Positions 45,969 to 55,107 of a DNA stretch of 64,000 nt are shown here, piece by piece. Below the pieces are notes generated by a model. That model made no database searches. It saw only the letters and a list, made by a program, of their open reading frames with translations, and was not told the origin of the DNA. Source of the stretch: Pseudomonadota bacterium (lineage in GTDB: Bacteria; Desulfobacterota; Desulfobacteria; Desulfobacterales; Desulfolunaceae); contig JAHIRD010000019.1 in NCBI GenBank assembly GCA_018818835.1, forward strand, positions 26,438-90,437. The letters are read 5' to 3'. A program made the translations under genes and the position numbers. How positions within the stretch are numbered: position 1 is the first letter of the stretch; each line of letters begins with the position of its first letter.

Positions 45969-47471
45969 ATGGATGAAAGCAGTCACAGCTTTCTGAACAG
46001 GCAGGGCCAAAAAAAACGAATTCTCATTGTGGATGACATCCGAACGGACCTGCATTATATGGGGAAACTGATTGCAGGATTTGGTCATGAAACCATCCTC
46101 GCCGAATCCGCAGTGTCGGCGCTGGAACTCATCGATCAAAAAACCGATCTGATCATCGCCGACGGACTCATGCCGGGCATGGACGGATTTGAATTCGTGA
46201 AATCCGTCAGGGACAACCACGAAAGTGCCCATATCCCGGTAATCATGGTCACCTCCCTGTCCGGACGAAGCGACCGCATCAGAGCGGTGGAAGTGGGAAT
46301 CAATGACTTTGTCACCAAGCCTGTGGACAAGTTAGAACTCAAAGTCCGTGTGGATTCCATGCTGAAAATGAAGGACGCTCAGGATCGGGTCAGAAACTAC
46401 CAGAAACAGCTTGAACACCTGGTTGAAAAAAAAACCTGGGCACTGAACTCGACCTTACAGAAACTCCAGGCCGTTCTGAACGGCATGAGTGACTGTGTCG
46501 TCTCCCTGGGCCCCCAACTTGAAATCATCGAAGTCAACCAGGCGTTTCTCAAAATCAGCGGTAAAACCCTTGACCAGCTGAGAGGCTGTCCATTCAGTCA
46601 GCTGCTGGTGGGCAAGGAACAGGTCGATGATTTCAAAGCCCTTTTTTCCACGTTCTTTTCGACCTGTGAGCGGGACATGGCATTCCCCCAGTGGGGGCGA
46701 CGGGCCTTTTCCGTTCTGGTCACTCACATGAAAGACAAAGGGCATATTCTTGTGATGCGTGATATCACCGAGAAAAAACAGGCCGATGAACAAAAAGCTC
46801 GTTTTCTCTCCATCTTATCCCATGAGTTACGCACCCCTTTAAACGGAATCAAAGGGTTTTCCGAAGTGATGCTAAGCGATCCTGAGTCCCTCCCGGATGA
46901 ATACAAAGAATACATGGCCATGATCAATGAGTGCGGCTGCCAGCTTGAAGCCATTGTGGAAGAACTTTTAAGGTTTGTCCAGTTTTACAGCGCCATGGAC
47001 GAACCCGAGGAAATCGATATCCGGCTTGATCATCTGGCAGGCCATGTTCTTGAGTCCCTTTCCGAGAAAATCCAGGAAAAAAGAATTCATACAACCGTTT
47101 CCGTAGAAGGCCCGCCGCCTCTGGTCCATGGGAAAAATGAACATCTTTTTGAGATCGTAAAACAGATCATTGATAATGCCATTAAATTCAGCCCGGAAAA
47201 CAGCATCATTCACCTGGAGTTAATAACACGATCTGATACGGTGGAGTTCATCTGCAGTGACCGTGGGAAGGGCATTCCTGAACGGGAAATCGAACGGGTT
47301 TTCGATTCCTTTTTCCAAGTGGAAGATTACAACACAAGGACTCTGAACGGCCTGGGACTTGGCCTGACCATTGCCAGAAAAATCATTGAACTTTACAAGG
47401 GAAGCATACGCATTTCAAACCGTGAGAAGGGTGGCACCCGGGTACAAGTCTCCCTGCCCCGGCCCCGATGA
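45969..47471 (+). CDS. Soluble REC-PAS-histidine kinase
   Basis: 500 residues from ATG 45969 (AAAGGA site). A receiver comes first (ILIVDDIRTDLHYMG, phospho-Asp in IIADGLMPG, Lys in FVTKPVD), then a coiled coil, a PAS domain (about 165-275), HisKA (LSHELRTPLNGIKGFSEV) and HATPase (QIIDNAIKFS, DRGKGIPE, GLGLGLTIARKI). There is no membrane helix. The N-terminal receiver can accept phosphate from the upstream hybrid kinase's HPt, making a relay. No DNA-binding output is encoded in the pair, so the final target is elsewhere. Confidence 0.92.
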   Translation: MDESSHSFLNRQGQKKRILIVDDIRTDLHYMGKLIAGFGHETILAESAVSALELIDQKTDLIIADGLMPGMDGFEFVKSVRDNHESAHIPVIMVTSLSGRSDRIRAVEVGINDFVTKPVDKLELKVRVDSMLKMKDAQDRVRNYQKQLEHLVEKKTWALNSTLQKLQAVLNGMSDCVVSLGPQLEIIEVNQAFLKISGKTLDQLRGCPFSQLLVGKEQVDDFKALFSTFFSTCERDMAFPQWGRRAFSVLVTHMKDKGHILVMRDITEKKQADEQKARFLSILSHELRTPLNGIKGFSEVMLSDPESLPDEYKEYMAMINECGCQLEAIVEELLRFVQFYSAMDEPEEIDIRLDHLAGHVLESLSEKIQEKRIHTTVSVEGPPPLVHGKNEHLFEIVKQIIDNAIKFSPENSIIHLELITRSDTVEFICSDRGKGIPEREIERVFDSFFQVEDYNTRTLNGLGLGLTIARKIIELYKGSIRISNREKGGTRVQVSLPRPR

Positions 47472-47486
47472 TCGGTTATGTTAAGC

Positions 47487-47665
47487 TAGTGTCCATCCAG
47501 AAATGGTAGATCGCGGTTCAGGCCACGTGTCCGCCATAGCCTTTGGCGACGGCGGAAGGCCGCAAGGTTTTCGAAACCGCAGGCGTAGCTGCGCTACGCC
47601 CACGGATTTCGAAAACCTGAGAACGCCGGCATGGGCCGTGAGATGCTATTTATGGATGGGCACTA
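47487..47665. repeat. Multi-stem hairpin element A (MITE-like)
   Basis: Imperfect terminal inverted repeats begin TAGTGTCCATCCAGAAATGG and end TATTTATGGATGGGCACTA. Inside is a perfect 12-bp stem (AGGTTTTCGAAA with TTTCGAAAACCT) around a central GCGTAGCTGCGCTACGC. Read on the minus strand, conserved blocks CGGCGTTCTC, CTACGCCTGCGG and TGCGGCCTT are shared with the element at 63104-63224, but the stem sequences differ. No coding content. Confidence 0.75.
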
Positions 47666-47709
47666 AACTATGGCTTGAATATCTGTGTAACCCATGATAA
47701 TTTTTCACG

Positions 47710-48480
47710 ATGGACCCTGATTACATTCTCATTCGAGACCACGCACGGAGGCTTGTTAAAGCGTCCCCACTCCCTGATTTCTACAAAAGCCAGGCTGAAG
47801 TCAATCATTTGTCCCGTGATTTTTACCAGAATAACCCCATTATCCGGATGCTGAAAAAACAGATCTCAACCTTGATGGACGATAATCTGGGCCACGGCCT
47901 TCATCATGCTGAAAAAGTGTCTCAGGATGCCGGTGCACTTATTCTTATTGTATGCCGCCGTCAGTCTTTCAGTGGTGACAAGACCGACCGGATGCTCCTT
48001 ATGAGTCAGTGCGCAGGGCTTCTGCACGATATCAAACGCAAGCAGAAAAACCATGCCCTTGCCAGTGCAGAATACGCGTCAACACTACTGACAGACTATT
48101 CCTTTTCCCAGAAAGAAATTACGGATATCTGCCAGGCCATACGAAATCATGAAGCCTTCAAAGAAAACTGCGGTGTCTTTTCGGAAACGGGACAGATTTT
48201 GTCCAACTGCCTCTATGATGCGGATAAGTTCAGATGGGGACCGGATAATTTCACCCATACGGTCTGGGACATGGTTGCAAATGCAAGAATTCCCCTTTCT
48301 GTGTTCATGTCCCATTTTCCAAGGGGCCTTGAAACCGTTGGGCGAGTCAGGACCACATTTCGATCAGAACCCGGGCAACAATACGGCCCTCAGTTCATCG
48401 ATATTGGCATGGATATCGGGAATAAACTTTATCTCATGATCAAATCGGAATTTCCTTCGGCCTTTGACTGCACCATTTAA
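47710..48480 (+). CDS. HD-domain phosphohydrolase
   Basis: 256 residues. HD motifs are in order: LGHGLHHAEKV (first His), AGLLHDIKR (His-Asp pair), AIRNHEAF and DADKFRWGPDNF. This is a metal-dependent phosphohydrolase fold seen in nucleotide and signalling phosphatases; no second domain is present, so the substrate is unknown. No good ribosome site precedes ATG 47710. It follows the two-kinase cluster after a repeat element, so co-transcription is uncertain. Confidence 0.82.
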   Translation: MDPDYILIRDHARRLVKASPLPDFYKSQAEVNHLSRDFYQNNPIIRMLKKQISTLMDDNLGHGLHHAEKVSQDAGALILIVCRRQSFSGDKTDRMLLMSQCAGLLHDIKRKQKNHALASAEYASTLLTDYSFSQKEITDICQAIRNHEAFKENCGVFSETGQILSNCLYDADKFRWGPDNFTHTVWDMVANARIPLSVFMSHFPRGLETVGRVRTTFRSEPGQQYGPQFIDIGMDIGNKLYLMIKSEFPSAFDCTI

Positions 48481-48499
48481 TTAACAAGAAAACAATAAA

Positions 48500-48540
48500 A
48501 TGGGACGTATGGGGCTTATGGGACCCATAGGACTTATATG
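48500..48540. repeat. Short degenerate TATGGGAC repeats
   Basis: Consecutive units TGGGACGTA, TGGGGCTTA, TGGGACCCA and TAGGACTTA. A similar tract (TATGGGACGTATGGGACTTA) occurs at 63322-63341. It lies between the convergent HD and Crp/Fnr genes. Confidence 0.45.
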
Positions 48541-48548
48541 TCTTGGGA

Positions 48549-49238
48549 TCAGATATCTTCTGTTCTTAGGGACAGACCTTCCATATCGAGAATTCTGATC
48601 CGGCTGCCTTCAATGTCGATGAGGCCTTCTTCCCTGAGGTTTTTCAGCTCCTTGTTCACGCTTTCACGGGTGGCACCCACCATGTCTCCCAGTTCTTTCT
48701 GGGTCAGGCTGATATCAAGAACAATGCTGTCTTGTTCTTTTTTCCCCGTGGTTTCCGAAAGCTCAAGAAGCTTTTTGGCCAGGCGGACAGAAATATTGAA
48801 AAAGCAGACATCCCCCAGAAGATCATCGGTTTTTCGAATCATCCGGGACAGATCACAGAGAATGGTTTTCAGGGCATTGATATCAGACTGAAGAATGGAT
48901 AAAAAATCGCTTCGGCCAAGAACCAGAATGTCCGAGGATGTGATTGAAACCGCATCTGCCGAACGGGGCATGCCATCAAGCATGGCCATGGCTCCGAAAA
49001 AATCATTTTCTTTTAACAAGGCCACGATAATTTCCTCTCCCACAGACGAGGGCAAAACAATCTTGATGGTGCCCTTGCGGATGATATACATGGCCTCCCC
49101 GTCATCCCCCTTAAAAAAAAGGACCTCTCCGGATTTCAGGGAACGGGGACGAACAGCCTGACTGAGTTTTCCCAGAACATCGGGCGGTAGGGAACTGAAC
49201 AGGGGGATCTGACGGAACACGCGTTCTAAATCATTCAT
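48549..49238 (-). CDS. Crp/Fnr family transcription regulator
   Basis: 229 residues from ATG 49238 with GGGAGG nine bases upstream. The cyclic-nucleotide-binding fold covers about 10-125 (LFFKGDDGEAMYIIRKGTIKI, ENDFFGAMAMLDGMPRSADAV), followed by a long helix and a Crp HTH (LTQKELGDMVGATRESVNKELKNLREEGLI). No FNR-type iron-sulfur cysteine set and no CooA heme-ligand pattern is visible. The start overlaps the stop of the CooC-like gene (ATGA), so it is the third member of the glnE operon. Confidence 0.9.
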   Translation of the reverse strand: MNDLERVFRQIPLFSSLPPDVLGKLSQAVRPRSLKSGEVLFFKGDDGEAMYIIRKGTIKIVLPSSVGEEIIVALLKENDFFGAMAMLDGMPRSADAVSITSSDILVLGRSDFLSILQSDINALKTILCDLSRMIRKTDDLLGDVCFFNISVRLAKKLLELSETTGKKEQDSIVLDISLTQKELGDMVGATRESVNKELKNLREEGLIDIEGSRIRILDMEGLSLRTEDI

Positions 49239-50005
49239 TTTCTGAGACCTCCCTTTTTTCCCTCTATCCACTCACACAGCATATCAATTCCCGGATCTGT
49301 TACCGTGACAGGTTTGCCTTCCAACCCTGCATGAAAAATCATATCATTCCGGGCAATGGTCGCCACCACCTCCAATCCCGTGGTTCTTTCCCGAAGAAAT
49401 CCTTCGGTTTCAGGATCTATCCGGTTCAAGGCAAAACCGACATCATAGCCTTGCTTTCCAGCCATGGCCGATATTTTTTCAGACAAAAGAAGGGATTCGT
49501 AGCTGGGATCAAGAATTCCCACAATCACATCCGCATGGGAGCTAAAATCCCTGCCGAAATGTTCAATCCCCGCGGCGGTGTCAATGATGACCATGTCCTT
49601 ATTGCCCACCTGAAGTTTTGAAAAAATATCCCGTGAAAGATGCCCAATGGGGCAGGCACAGCCCTCGCCTGCTTCATGAATTTTTCCCATGGCGGCCAGG
49701 CTGACACCTGCGCTTTCCATGACGCATGTCTTACCTAAGTCCTCCCATGCCAAATTTTCTTTGAACAATTCTTTCCGCTCACCGGTCAGGGGATCCTTTT
49801 TCCGCTCCCTTAAACCTTTTTTCCCTCCCAGGCTGTCCAGAATAACCTGGGGGGCCTCAACACCCAACAGACGGTGAAGACCCAGATTGGATTCATCGGC
49901 ATCGATCAGGAGCACCCGGTATCCTTTTTTCACAAGGGCCTTTGAAAGCATGACCGATACGGTGCTTTTTCCACTTCCACCCTTTCCGCATACAATGATT
50001 TTCAT
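49235..50005 (-). CDS. CooC-like P-loop ATPase
   Basis: 256 residues from ATG 50005. It has the deviant Walker A KGGSGKST of the MinD/ArsA/NifH group, LLIDADESN, MVIIDTAAGIEHF and the motif GCACP. In CooC proteins a CxC pair binds nickel or zinc at the dimer interface for CO dehydrogenase maturation, so nickel-enzyme maturation is the likely role. No CO dehydrogenase or other nickel enzyme lies in the window. It is wedged between glnE and a Crp/Fnr regulator by 4-base overlaps at both ends. Confidence 0.87.
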   Translation of the reverse strand: MKIIVCGKGGSGKSTVSVMLSKALVKKGYRVLLIDADESNLGLHRLLGVEAPQVILDSLGGKKGLRERKKDPLTGERKELFKENLAWEDLGKTCVMESAGVSLAAMGKIHEAGEGCACPIGHLSRDIFSKLQVGNKDMVIIDTAAGIEHFGRDFSSHADVIVGILDPSYESLLLSEKISAMAGKQGYDVGFALNRIDPETEGFLRERTTGLEVVATIARNDMIFHAGLEGKPVTVTDPGIDMLCEWIEGKKGGLRK

Positions 50006-52887
50006 ATGTTTTCTACCCACCCCTCGTTGATGTAGCGGTTCCACTGTGTTATGACCTTCTCCCTCAGATCCCTGAACAGGACTCCGGGAACCACGGGAGG
50101 TTTTTCTTGGAGGTCCAGTTTATGGACCTCTTTTCTATAGGCCAGATACGCCTCTTTCAGGACTGATGAATTCTCTTTGGTGATCACCCCCAAACCTGCC
50201 AATGCATCAAGTTGACGGATGTTATCCGTGTGCCGTGCAACGGACAGGTTTTCATGACAGTACGCTAATACCAGATACTGCACCATGAATTCAATGTCAA
50301 CCATTCCCCCCATATCCTTCTTGATATTGAAAAAATCCGACGTCTGGCCTGACAGTTCTTTTCTCATACGGGATCGCATCCCTTGGATATCCCGTCTCAA
50401 TCTGTCGGTGTCCTGTTTTATGGATAAAATATCCATCCGTATACGTTCAAACCGGCGAATCAGGCACGGGTCCCCGCAGATGCCCCTGGCCCTGACCAGA
50501 GCCTGATGTTCAAATGTCCATGCGTCACGTTGAAGGTACTGTTGAAAGGCGTCCATGGAACTGACAATGGGCCCGGAATTCCCGCTGGGACGCAACCGCA
50601 TGTCAGTATCATACATCTTCCCTGCCCTGGTATGGGTGGACAACAGGTGAAGAATTCTCTGCCCCATGCGCGCATAGAAATGGGATGTGGCCATAGGCGC
50701 AGGTCCGTCTGTTTCACCCTCACCCTTGGTGTACAGAAACACCAGATCCAAGTCCGATGCATAGCCCAGCTCCTTGCCGCCCAGTTTCCCGTAGCCCGCC
50801 ACGGCAAATCCCGATATCTCATTTTCCTGGCGTGCCAAAGGCGGAAAGCCATGTTTGCCTGTCAAATAAGCCCAAGAGATGGCCATGACCTTTTCCAGCA
50901 GGGTTTCGGCAAGACAGGTCAAGGCCGAACTGGCCTTCATCACCGAATAAAATCCACGGACCTCTGCCATGGCCACGTTCAGGGACTGGGTCAACTTAAA
51001 AACCGTCAGTGTTTCCACTGTCTGTTCGACGTCGGCTCCACCGGCATCGCCGAGCTTTCGTCCCAAACACATTTCCAAATCTTTTTTTTCAAAGGAGATG
51101 TCCGGATGCCTGGAATCAATCAGTTCATCCAGAAGAAGGGGGTGTATCGCAAGATAGGATACCAGCCATGGACTGTCGTATGCCAGGCTTACAAGTTGCT
51201 TGAGCACCGAAGGATTTTCAATCAAAAGGGCGATATAGCTGGTCCGCTGTTCAATGGTTTTCACCAGATCCACCAGCCGGCTAAAGACCTGATCCGGATC
51301 AGGTGAACACCCTGCCTCCATGAGCAAACGCGGAATCAGACGATCTAACCGTTGCCGCCCCCTGGGACTCAGGGCCCGTGTCCCGGGATCATTTTTCAAA
51401 TACATCAACAGACGGGCACAGGCCCCGGGATCTTTAAATCCTTCATGGCGAAGTATGCGGTCCAGGTCGGTTTCATCAAGGCTCTGATTCCAGGCCCGGC
51501 CCAGGTCAGAAAGGGCGCTTGGTTCCAATGACCGGTCCGACTGACCCAGAAGTGTTCCAAAATGCAGTTGCACATGACCCCGGACCGTTTCAAGATCCCG
51601 AAAAAAGGCGGCCCATGACCTGTATCCCATGGATAGACTGAGCTTCAATCGCCCAGATTCATTCTTGGGCAAATCGTGGGTCTGGCAATCGGCAAAAGCC
51701 TGGAGCCTGTTTTCCGACCGGCGCAGAAACACATAGGCATCCTTCAGATCCTTAACGGTTGATGCAGAGATGTTTCCTTTTTTTTCAAGGAGAGACAGAA
51801 TATTCAAAAGCTCCCGATTTCGAAATTCAGGATCGAGACCGCCCCTTAAAAGCTGAAACACCTGTGCAAAAAACTCAATATCACGGATACCGCCCGGTCC
51901 AAGCTTCACATTATCACCCAACCCTTTTTTCAGGGACTCATCCTCAATCATGCCCTTCATCTCCCGGAGGGCATCATAGACCCCATAGTCAAGATAGCGA
52001 CGATAGACAAAGGGTGAAAGGCTTTCAAGAAAGGCGTTTCCACCGGTGATGTCCCCGGCAATGGCCCTGGCCTTGATCAAGGCATAACGTTCCCATTCCC
52101 TGCCCTGGCTCACATAATAGTCTTCCATGGCGCTGAAGCTTGAAATCAAAGGGCCGCTTTCTCCAAAAGGTCGAAGACGGACATCCACTCGAAACAGGTT
52201 ACCCTGGCCTCCCTGGGGGCCGAACACCTGAAGAAAGGCTCGGGCCAGGCGTGTGAAAAATTCTCCTGCATCCGGTGTTTTACCTTTACTTACATATTCC
52301 CCGGCCTGGGGGTATCCGAACATGAGATCAATATCCGATGAGAAATTCAGTTCACCCGCGCCCAGTTTCCCCAGGGCAAAGACCACCATGTTCAGGCCAT
52401 GACCATCAGCCCCCTTAGGGACCCCATAGCGGTCTTTATGGATTTGATAGAGAAAGGAAAGTGCTGCCGAAACACAGGCTGTGGCCAGATGGGTCAGGTC
52501 CTGGTTGCACTCGGAAAGACTGGCTATACCCGCCAGATCCCGGATGGCAATCCGAACCATCTCCCGGGCCCTGATTTTTCTTAAGGCGTCCCCCAGGCTT
52601 TTTTCATCTGCAAGAGAGTCGATTTTTCTTTCCACCGTATCTGCGTAACGGTGTTCGGGATAGGTATTTTCAAGATCGCCTGTTAGAACCAGATCACGGA
52701 TGAGTCCTGGCTGTTGAGCGCACGTATCTGCAACAAAATCACTGATCCCGGCCGCATAGCGGATTTTCCCGGTAAGTTCCGGTGAATTCCGGTCCCAGTC
52801 TGAAAGATCCGGGCAGATCCTGACAATACTTTGCCACCATTGCTCGGCATCGTCACAGATGACCCTGGGTAGTTTTTTCCACATCAT
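50002..52887 (-). CDS. glnE: Glutamine synthetase adenylyltransferase/deadenylylase
   Basis: 961 residues, normal length for GlnE. Two nucleotidyltransferase domains carry the paired motifs: GKLGAGELNFSSDIDLMFGY near 173 (deadenylylase half) and YGKLGGKELGYASDLDLVFLY near 695 (adenylylase half), each followed by a GlnD-UR-like helical region. It reversibly adds AMP to glutamine synthetase in response to nitrogen state through PII. First gene of a coupled operon with a CooC-like ATPase and a Crp/Fnr regulator, an uncommon grouping. Confidence 0.96.
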   Translation of the reverse strand: MMWKKLPRVICDDAEQWWQSIVRICPDLSDWDRNSPELTGKIRYAAGISDFVADTCAQQPGLIRDLVLTGDLENTYPEHRYADTVERKIDSLADEKSLGDALRKIRAREMVRIAIRDLAGIASLSECNQDLTHLATACVSAALSFLYQIHKDRYGVPKGADGHGLNMVVFALGKLGAGELNFSSDIDLMFGYPQAGEYVSKGKTPDAGEFFTRLARAFLQVFGPQGGQGNLFRVDVRLRPFGESGPLISSFSAMEDYYVSQGREWERYALIKARAIAGDITGGNAFLESLSPFVYRRYLDYGVYDALREMKGMIEDESLKKGLGDNVKLGPGGIRDIEFFAQVFQLLRGGLDPEFRNRELLNILSLLEKKGNISASTVKDLKDAYVFLRRSENRLQAFADCQTHDLPKNESGRLKLSLSMGYRSWAAFFRDLETVRGHVQLHFGTLLGQSDRSLEPSALSDLGRAWNQSLDETDLDRILRHEGFKDPGACARLLMYLKNDPGTRALSPRGRQRLDRLIPRLLMEAGCSPDPDQVFSRLVDLVKTIEQRTSYIALLIENPSVLKQLVSLAYDSPWLVSYLAIHPLLLDELIDSRHPDISFEKKDLEMCLGRKLGDAGGADVEQTVETLTVFKLTQSLNVAMAEVRGFYSVMKASSALTCLAETLLEKVMAISWAYLTGKHGFPPLARQENEISGFAVAGYGKLGGKELGYASDLDLVFLYTKGEGETDGPAPMATSHFYARMGQRILHLLSTHTRAGKMYDTDMRLRPSGNSGPIVSSMDAFQQYLQRDAWTFEHQALVRARGICGDPCLIRRFERIRMDILSIKQDTDRLRRDIQGMRSRMRKELSGQTSDFFNIKKDMGGMVDIEFMVQYLVLAYCHENLSVARHTDNIRQLDALAGLGVITKENSSVLKEAYLAYRKEVHKLDLQEKPPVVPGVLFRDLREKVITQWNRYINEGWVENI

Positions 52888-53151
52888 TCAACCCTTTTTA
52901 AGGTGGATTTTGGATCCATAAGACGTGCATCAAATGGATACATTATCACCAATCCCTATGGAAAAATCAAGCATTCACAAGCCCTCCCCTGCTGTACTTT
53001 GACATAAGCCAGACAGAAAAAAGCGCCAATGGACCTGCCCATTCATTTCACCCGGACCGACCCCTTAGCCTTGCCAAACCCCATGTTCTGGTTTAAAACA
53101 AAAAGAATGGGACTCGTTTTACGTCATAATTAACAATAACAGGGGGCGGCC

Positions 53152-53832
53152 GTGCCTATTCTTTTTTTCATCGTTCTTCTTATAGCAGGCATCTACGCAC
53201 CAAGCCTTTGGGCACAGTATATTCTAAACCGTTACAACCAGGACGAATACTTTTCAGGAAACGGCTATGATCTGGCGCGACTTCTACTTACAGAGGCGGG
53301 AATCGGCCATGTCCCGGTGGAGAAGACCCCCATGGGTGATCACTATGATCCTGTGGATAAAGTGGTTCGTTTGAATCCCCGTTACTGCGACAGAAAAAGT
53401 CTCAGTGCCGTGGTGATTGCGGCCCATGAAGTGGGTCACGCCATTCAGGACGCCCAGGGCTACGCCCCCCTATCCTTTCGAACACGCCTTGTTCTGTTTG
53501 CACAAAGCGTCGAAAAAATCGGTGTGGGTATTATCATGGCGGCCCCCCTTGTCACCGCACTGACCCGCATCCCCGCATCGGGTGTCCTTTTATTTCTGGG
53601 CGGCATGGCTGCCATGGGCATGCCCCTTATGGTCCACCTGATCACGCTGCCCGTTGAACTTGACGCCAGCTTCAACCGTGCCATTCCCTTTTTGACCAAG
53701 GGTAAGTTCATTCCCCCCGAAGATCTGGGCCCTTCCAAAAAAATTCTCACAGCCTGCGCCCTGACTTACGTGGCAGGAGCCCTGGCCGGTCTATTGAATG
53801 TCTGGCGGTGGATCCGCGTTCTCAGGCGATAG
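53152..53832 (+). CDS. Membrane zinc metallopeptidase (YugP-like, COG2738)
   Basis: 226 residues, GTG start. Short N-terminal membrane helix (LFFIVLLIAGIYAPSLW), then VVRLNPRYCDRKSLSAVVIAAHEVGHAIQDAQGY, with the HExxH zinc site as HEVGH, and two or three more helices. LPVELDASFNRAI is a conserved piece of this family. Function is uncharacterised; probably membrane protein quality control. It stands alone between glnE (divergent) and a lipoprotein gene. Confidence 0.9.
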   Translation: MPILFFIVLLIAGIYAPSLWAQYILNRYNQDEYFSGNGYDLARLLLTEAGIGHVPVEKTPMGDHYDPVDKVVRLNPRYCDRKSLSAVVIAAHEVGHAIQDAQGYAPLSFRTRLVLFAQSVEKIGVGIIMAAPLVTALTRIPASGVLLFLGGMAAMGMPLMVHLITLPVELDASFNRAIPFLTKGKFIPPEDLGPSKKILTACALTYVAGALAGLLNVWRWIRVLRR

Positions 53833-53981
53833 ACTCTCTGCCCCTCTCCCCCACTGACCATCCGTATAATATTTTGCCTTGTTATTAACCCGATGATATT
53901 ATATATTTATATGAATAAACAACGGCATCCCGCCGTGACTCTCACGTGCCACATCAACCAATCGTCCGGAGACGAAAAATT

Positions 53982-54761
53982 ATGAAAAAGCCTCTGTATC
54001 TTTTAATCATGATTATTTTTTCTATTTGTTGGGGTTGCAGCGACTCAGGAGACAGCCCGGACCCCCTTGCCGAACTCAGAGCCTTTGCCGTGGATCTCAG
54101 ACAGACATCCTATGATGCCCTGACCCAGACCGGAACCGAACTGGGGGAGCTGGATGACAGCGACCCCTTAAAAGATGATTATCTGGTTTCCATGGAAGAT
54201 CTCCTCATCGGCCAGACCTACGGTGTGTCCATCCTTAATAAGGTGATCAATTTCAAGATTCGGAGTGTGAACGGCTCTGTTTATACCAATACGGAAAGGG
54301 ACTCGACCATTGACGTTTCAGGCGGACGTTATGTGTTTTCAAGCGATTATTACATATTCTTTGAGGAGGCAGGCACCGTGGAGAGAATCCATGTGGATTT
54401 CACATACAACCCATCCACGAACCGCTGGCTTTTCCAAGGCCTTCGGGGCGGGACATCAACCGTTGAACCTGCGGATGCCTGGTTCAAACAGGAAGGTGAC
54501 ATTGTCGGAGTGACAGATTATTACATCGCCACCACATTCTTTTTTGAAGAAGAAGGGATCAGCCATATCAATAACCTGCTCCTTGTATATGGCTCCGCAT
54601 CCGTCAGCATCCAAATGACGTGTGAACGACCGATTTGCGCTGCCGATTGTGTGGATATAACGACCACCTCGTTATATACCCTGGGTATTCTGGCCTCGGG
54701 ATTTCAACTCTGGGATGATTTCAAAGACTATGCCATGGACTCGCCTGATTATGAGATATAG
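53982..54761 (+). CDS. Lipoprotein of unknown function
   Basis: 259 residues from ATG 53982. Signal YLLIMIIFSICWGC gives a lipidated Cys near residue 18, followed by SDSGDSPDP, a flexible acidic linker. Apparent beta-rich body (GGRYVFSSDYYIFFEEAGTV, VHVDF-like strands) and several Cys near the end (CERPICAADC) that may pair. No family was recognised. The Asp after the lipid Cys is not at position +2 (Ser is), so outer-membrane sorting is expected. No functional partner next to it. Confidence 0.75.
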   Translation: MKKPLYLLIMIIFSICWGCSDSGDSPDPLAELRAFAVDLRQTSYDALTQTGTELGELDDSDPLKDDYLVSMEDLLIGQTYGVSILNKVINFKIRSVNGSVYTNTERDSTIDVSGGRYVFSSDYYIFFEEAGTVERIHVDFTYNPSTNRWLFQGLRGGTSTVEPADAWFKQEGDIVGVTDYYIATTFFFEEEGISHINNLLLVYGSASVSIQMTCERPICAADCVDITTTSLYTLGILASGFQLWDDFKDYAMDSPDYEI

Positions 54762-55107
54762 CCCCCAATCAATATTAAATGACGATCCAAAATAGTCGTA
54801 CGCGTACTCGAAAAGGTGCAACATGTTCGACCATGAAAAGCGTGATGATGGTAAACGTCTTCTTGTTCGTATCGTTTCAATGCTGGTAAAGATGTCATCG
54901 GCACCGATGCAGGTTCGCGAGAGTATCGAGTACGAATAATTCGGAAATACGTCGCCAACCAACAGCGACAGTGCCGTTCATATCGTTCGCATTCCAATCA
55001 CATGGGAATCCTCCTTAAGTCAAACGCATTGCCCCCTAAAACTAAATCATTGTCGTCCAATGGGAAATACATTATTGTTATAGGTCATTTTTAATAACCG
55101 GAGCAAC
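54762..55107. other. Gene-free region with degenerate CGTACTCG-type sequence
   Basis: About 345 bases. Scattered GTACTCGA and TCGAGTAC words about 120 bases apart suggest an eroded repeat. No real coding sequence was found; reading frames on the minus strand are low-complexity Arg/Thr/Ile/Phe strings of the kind such repeats create. Confidence 0.4.

Noticed and set aside
50506..51306. 266-codon plus-strand frame opposite glnE
   Set aside because: Shadow of glnE; composition not protein-like and no ribosome site.
54672..54997. Minus-strand frames rich in Arg/Thr/Phe/Tyr
   Set aside because: Translation of an eroded CGTACTCG-type repeat and of the lipoprotein gene's opposite strand.
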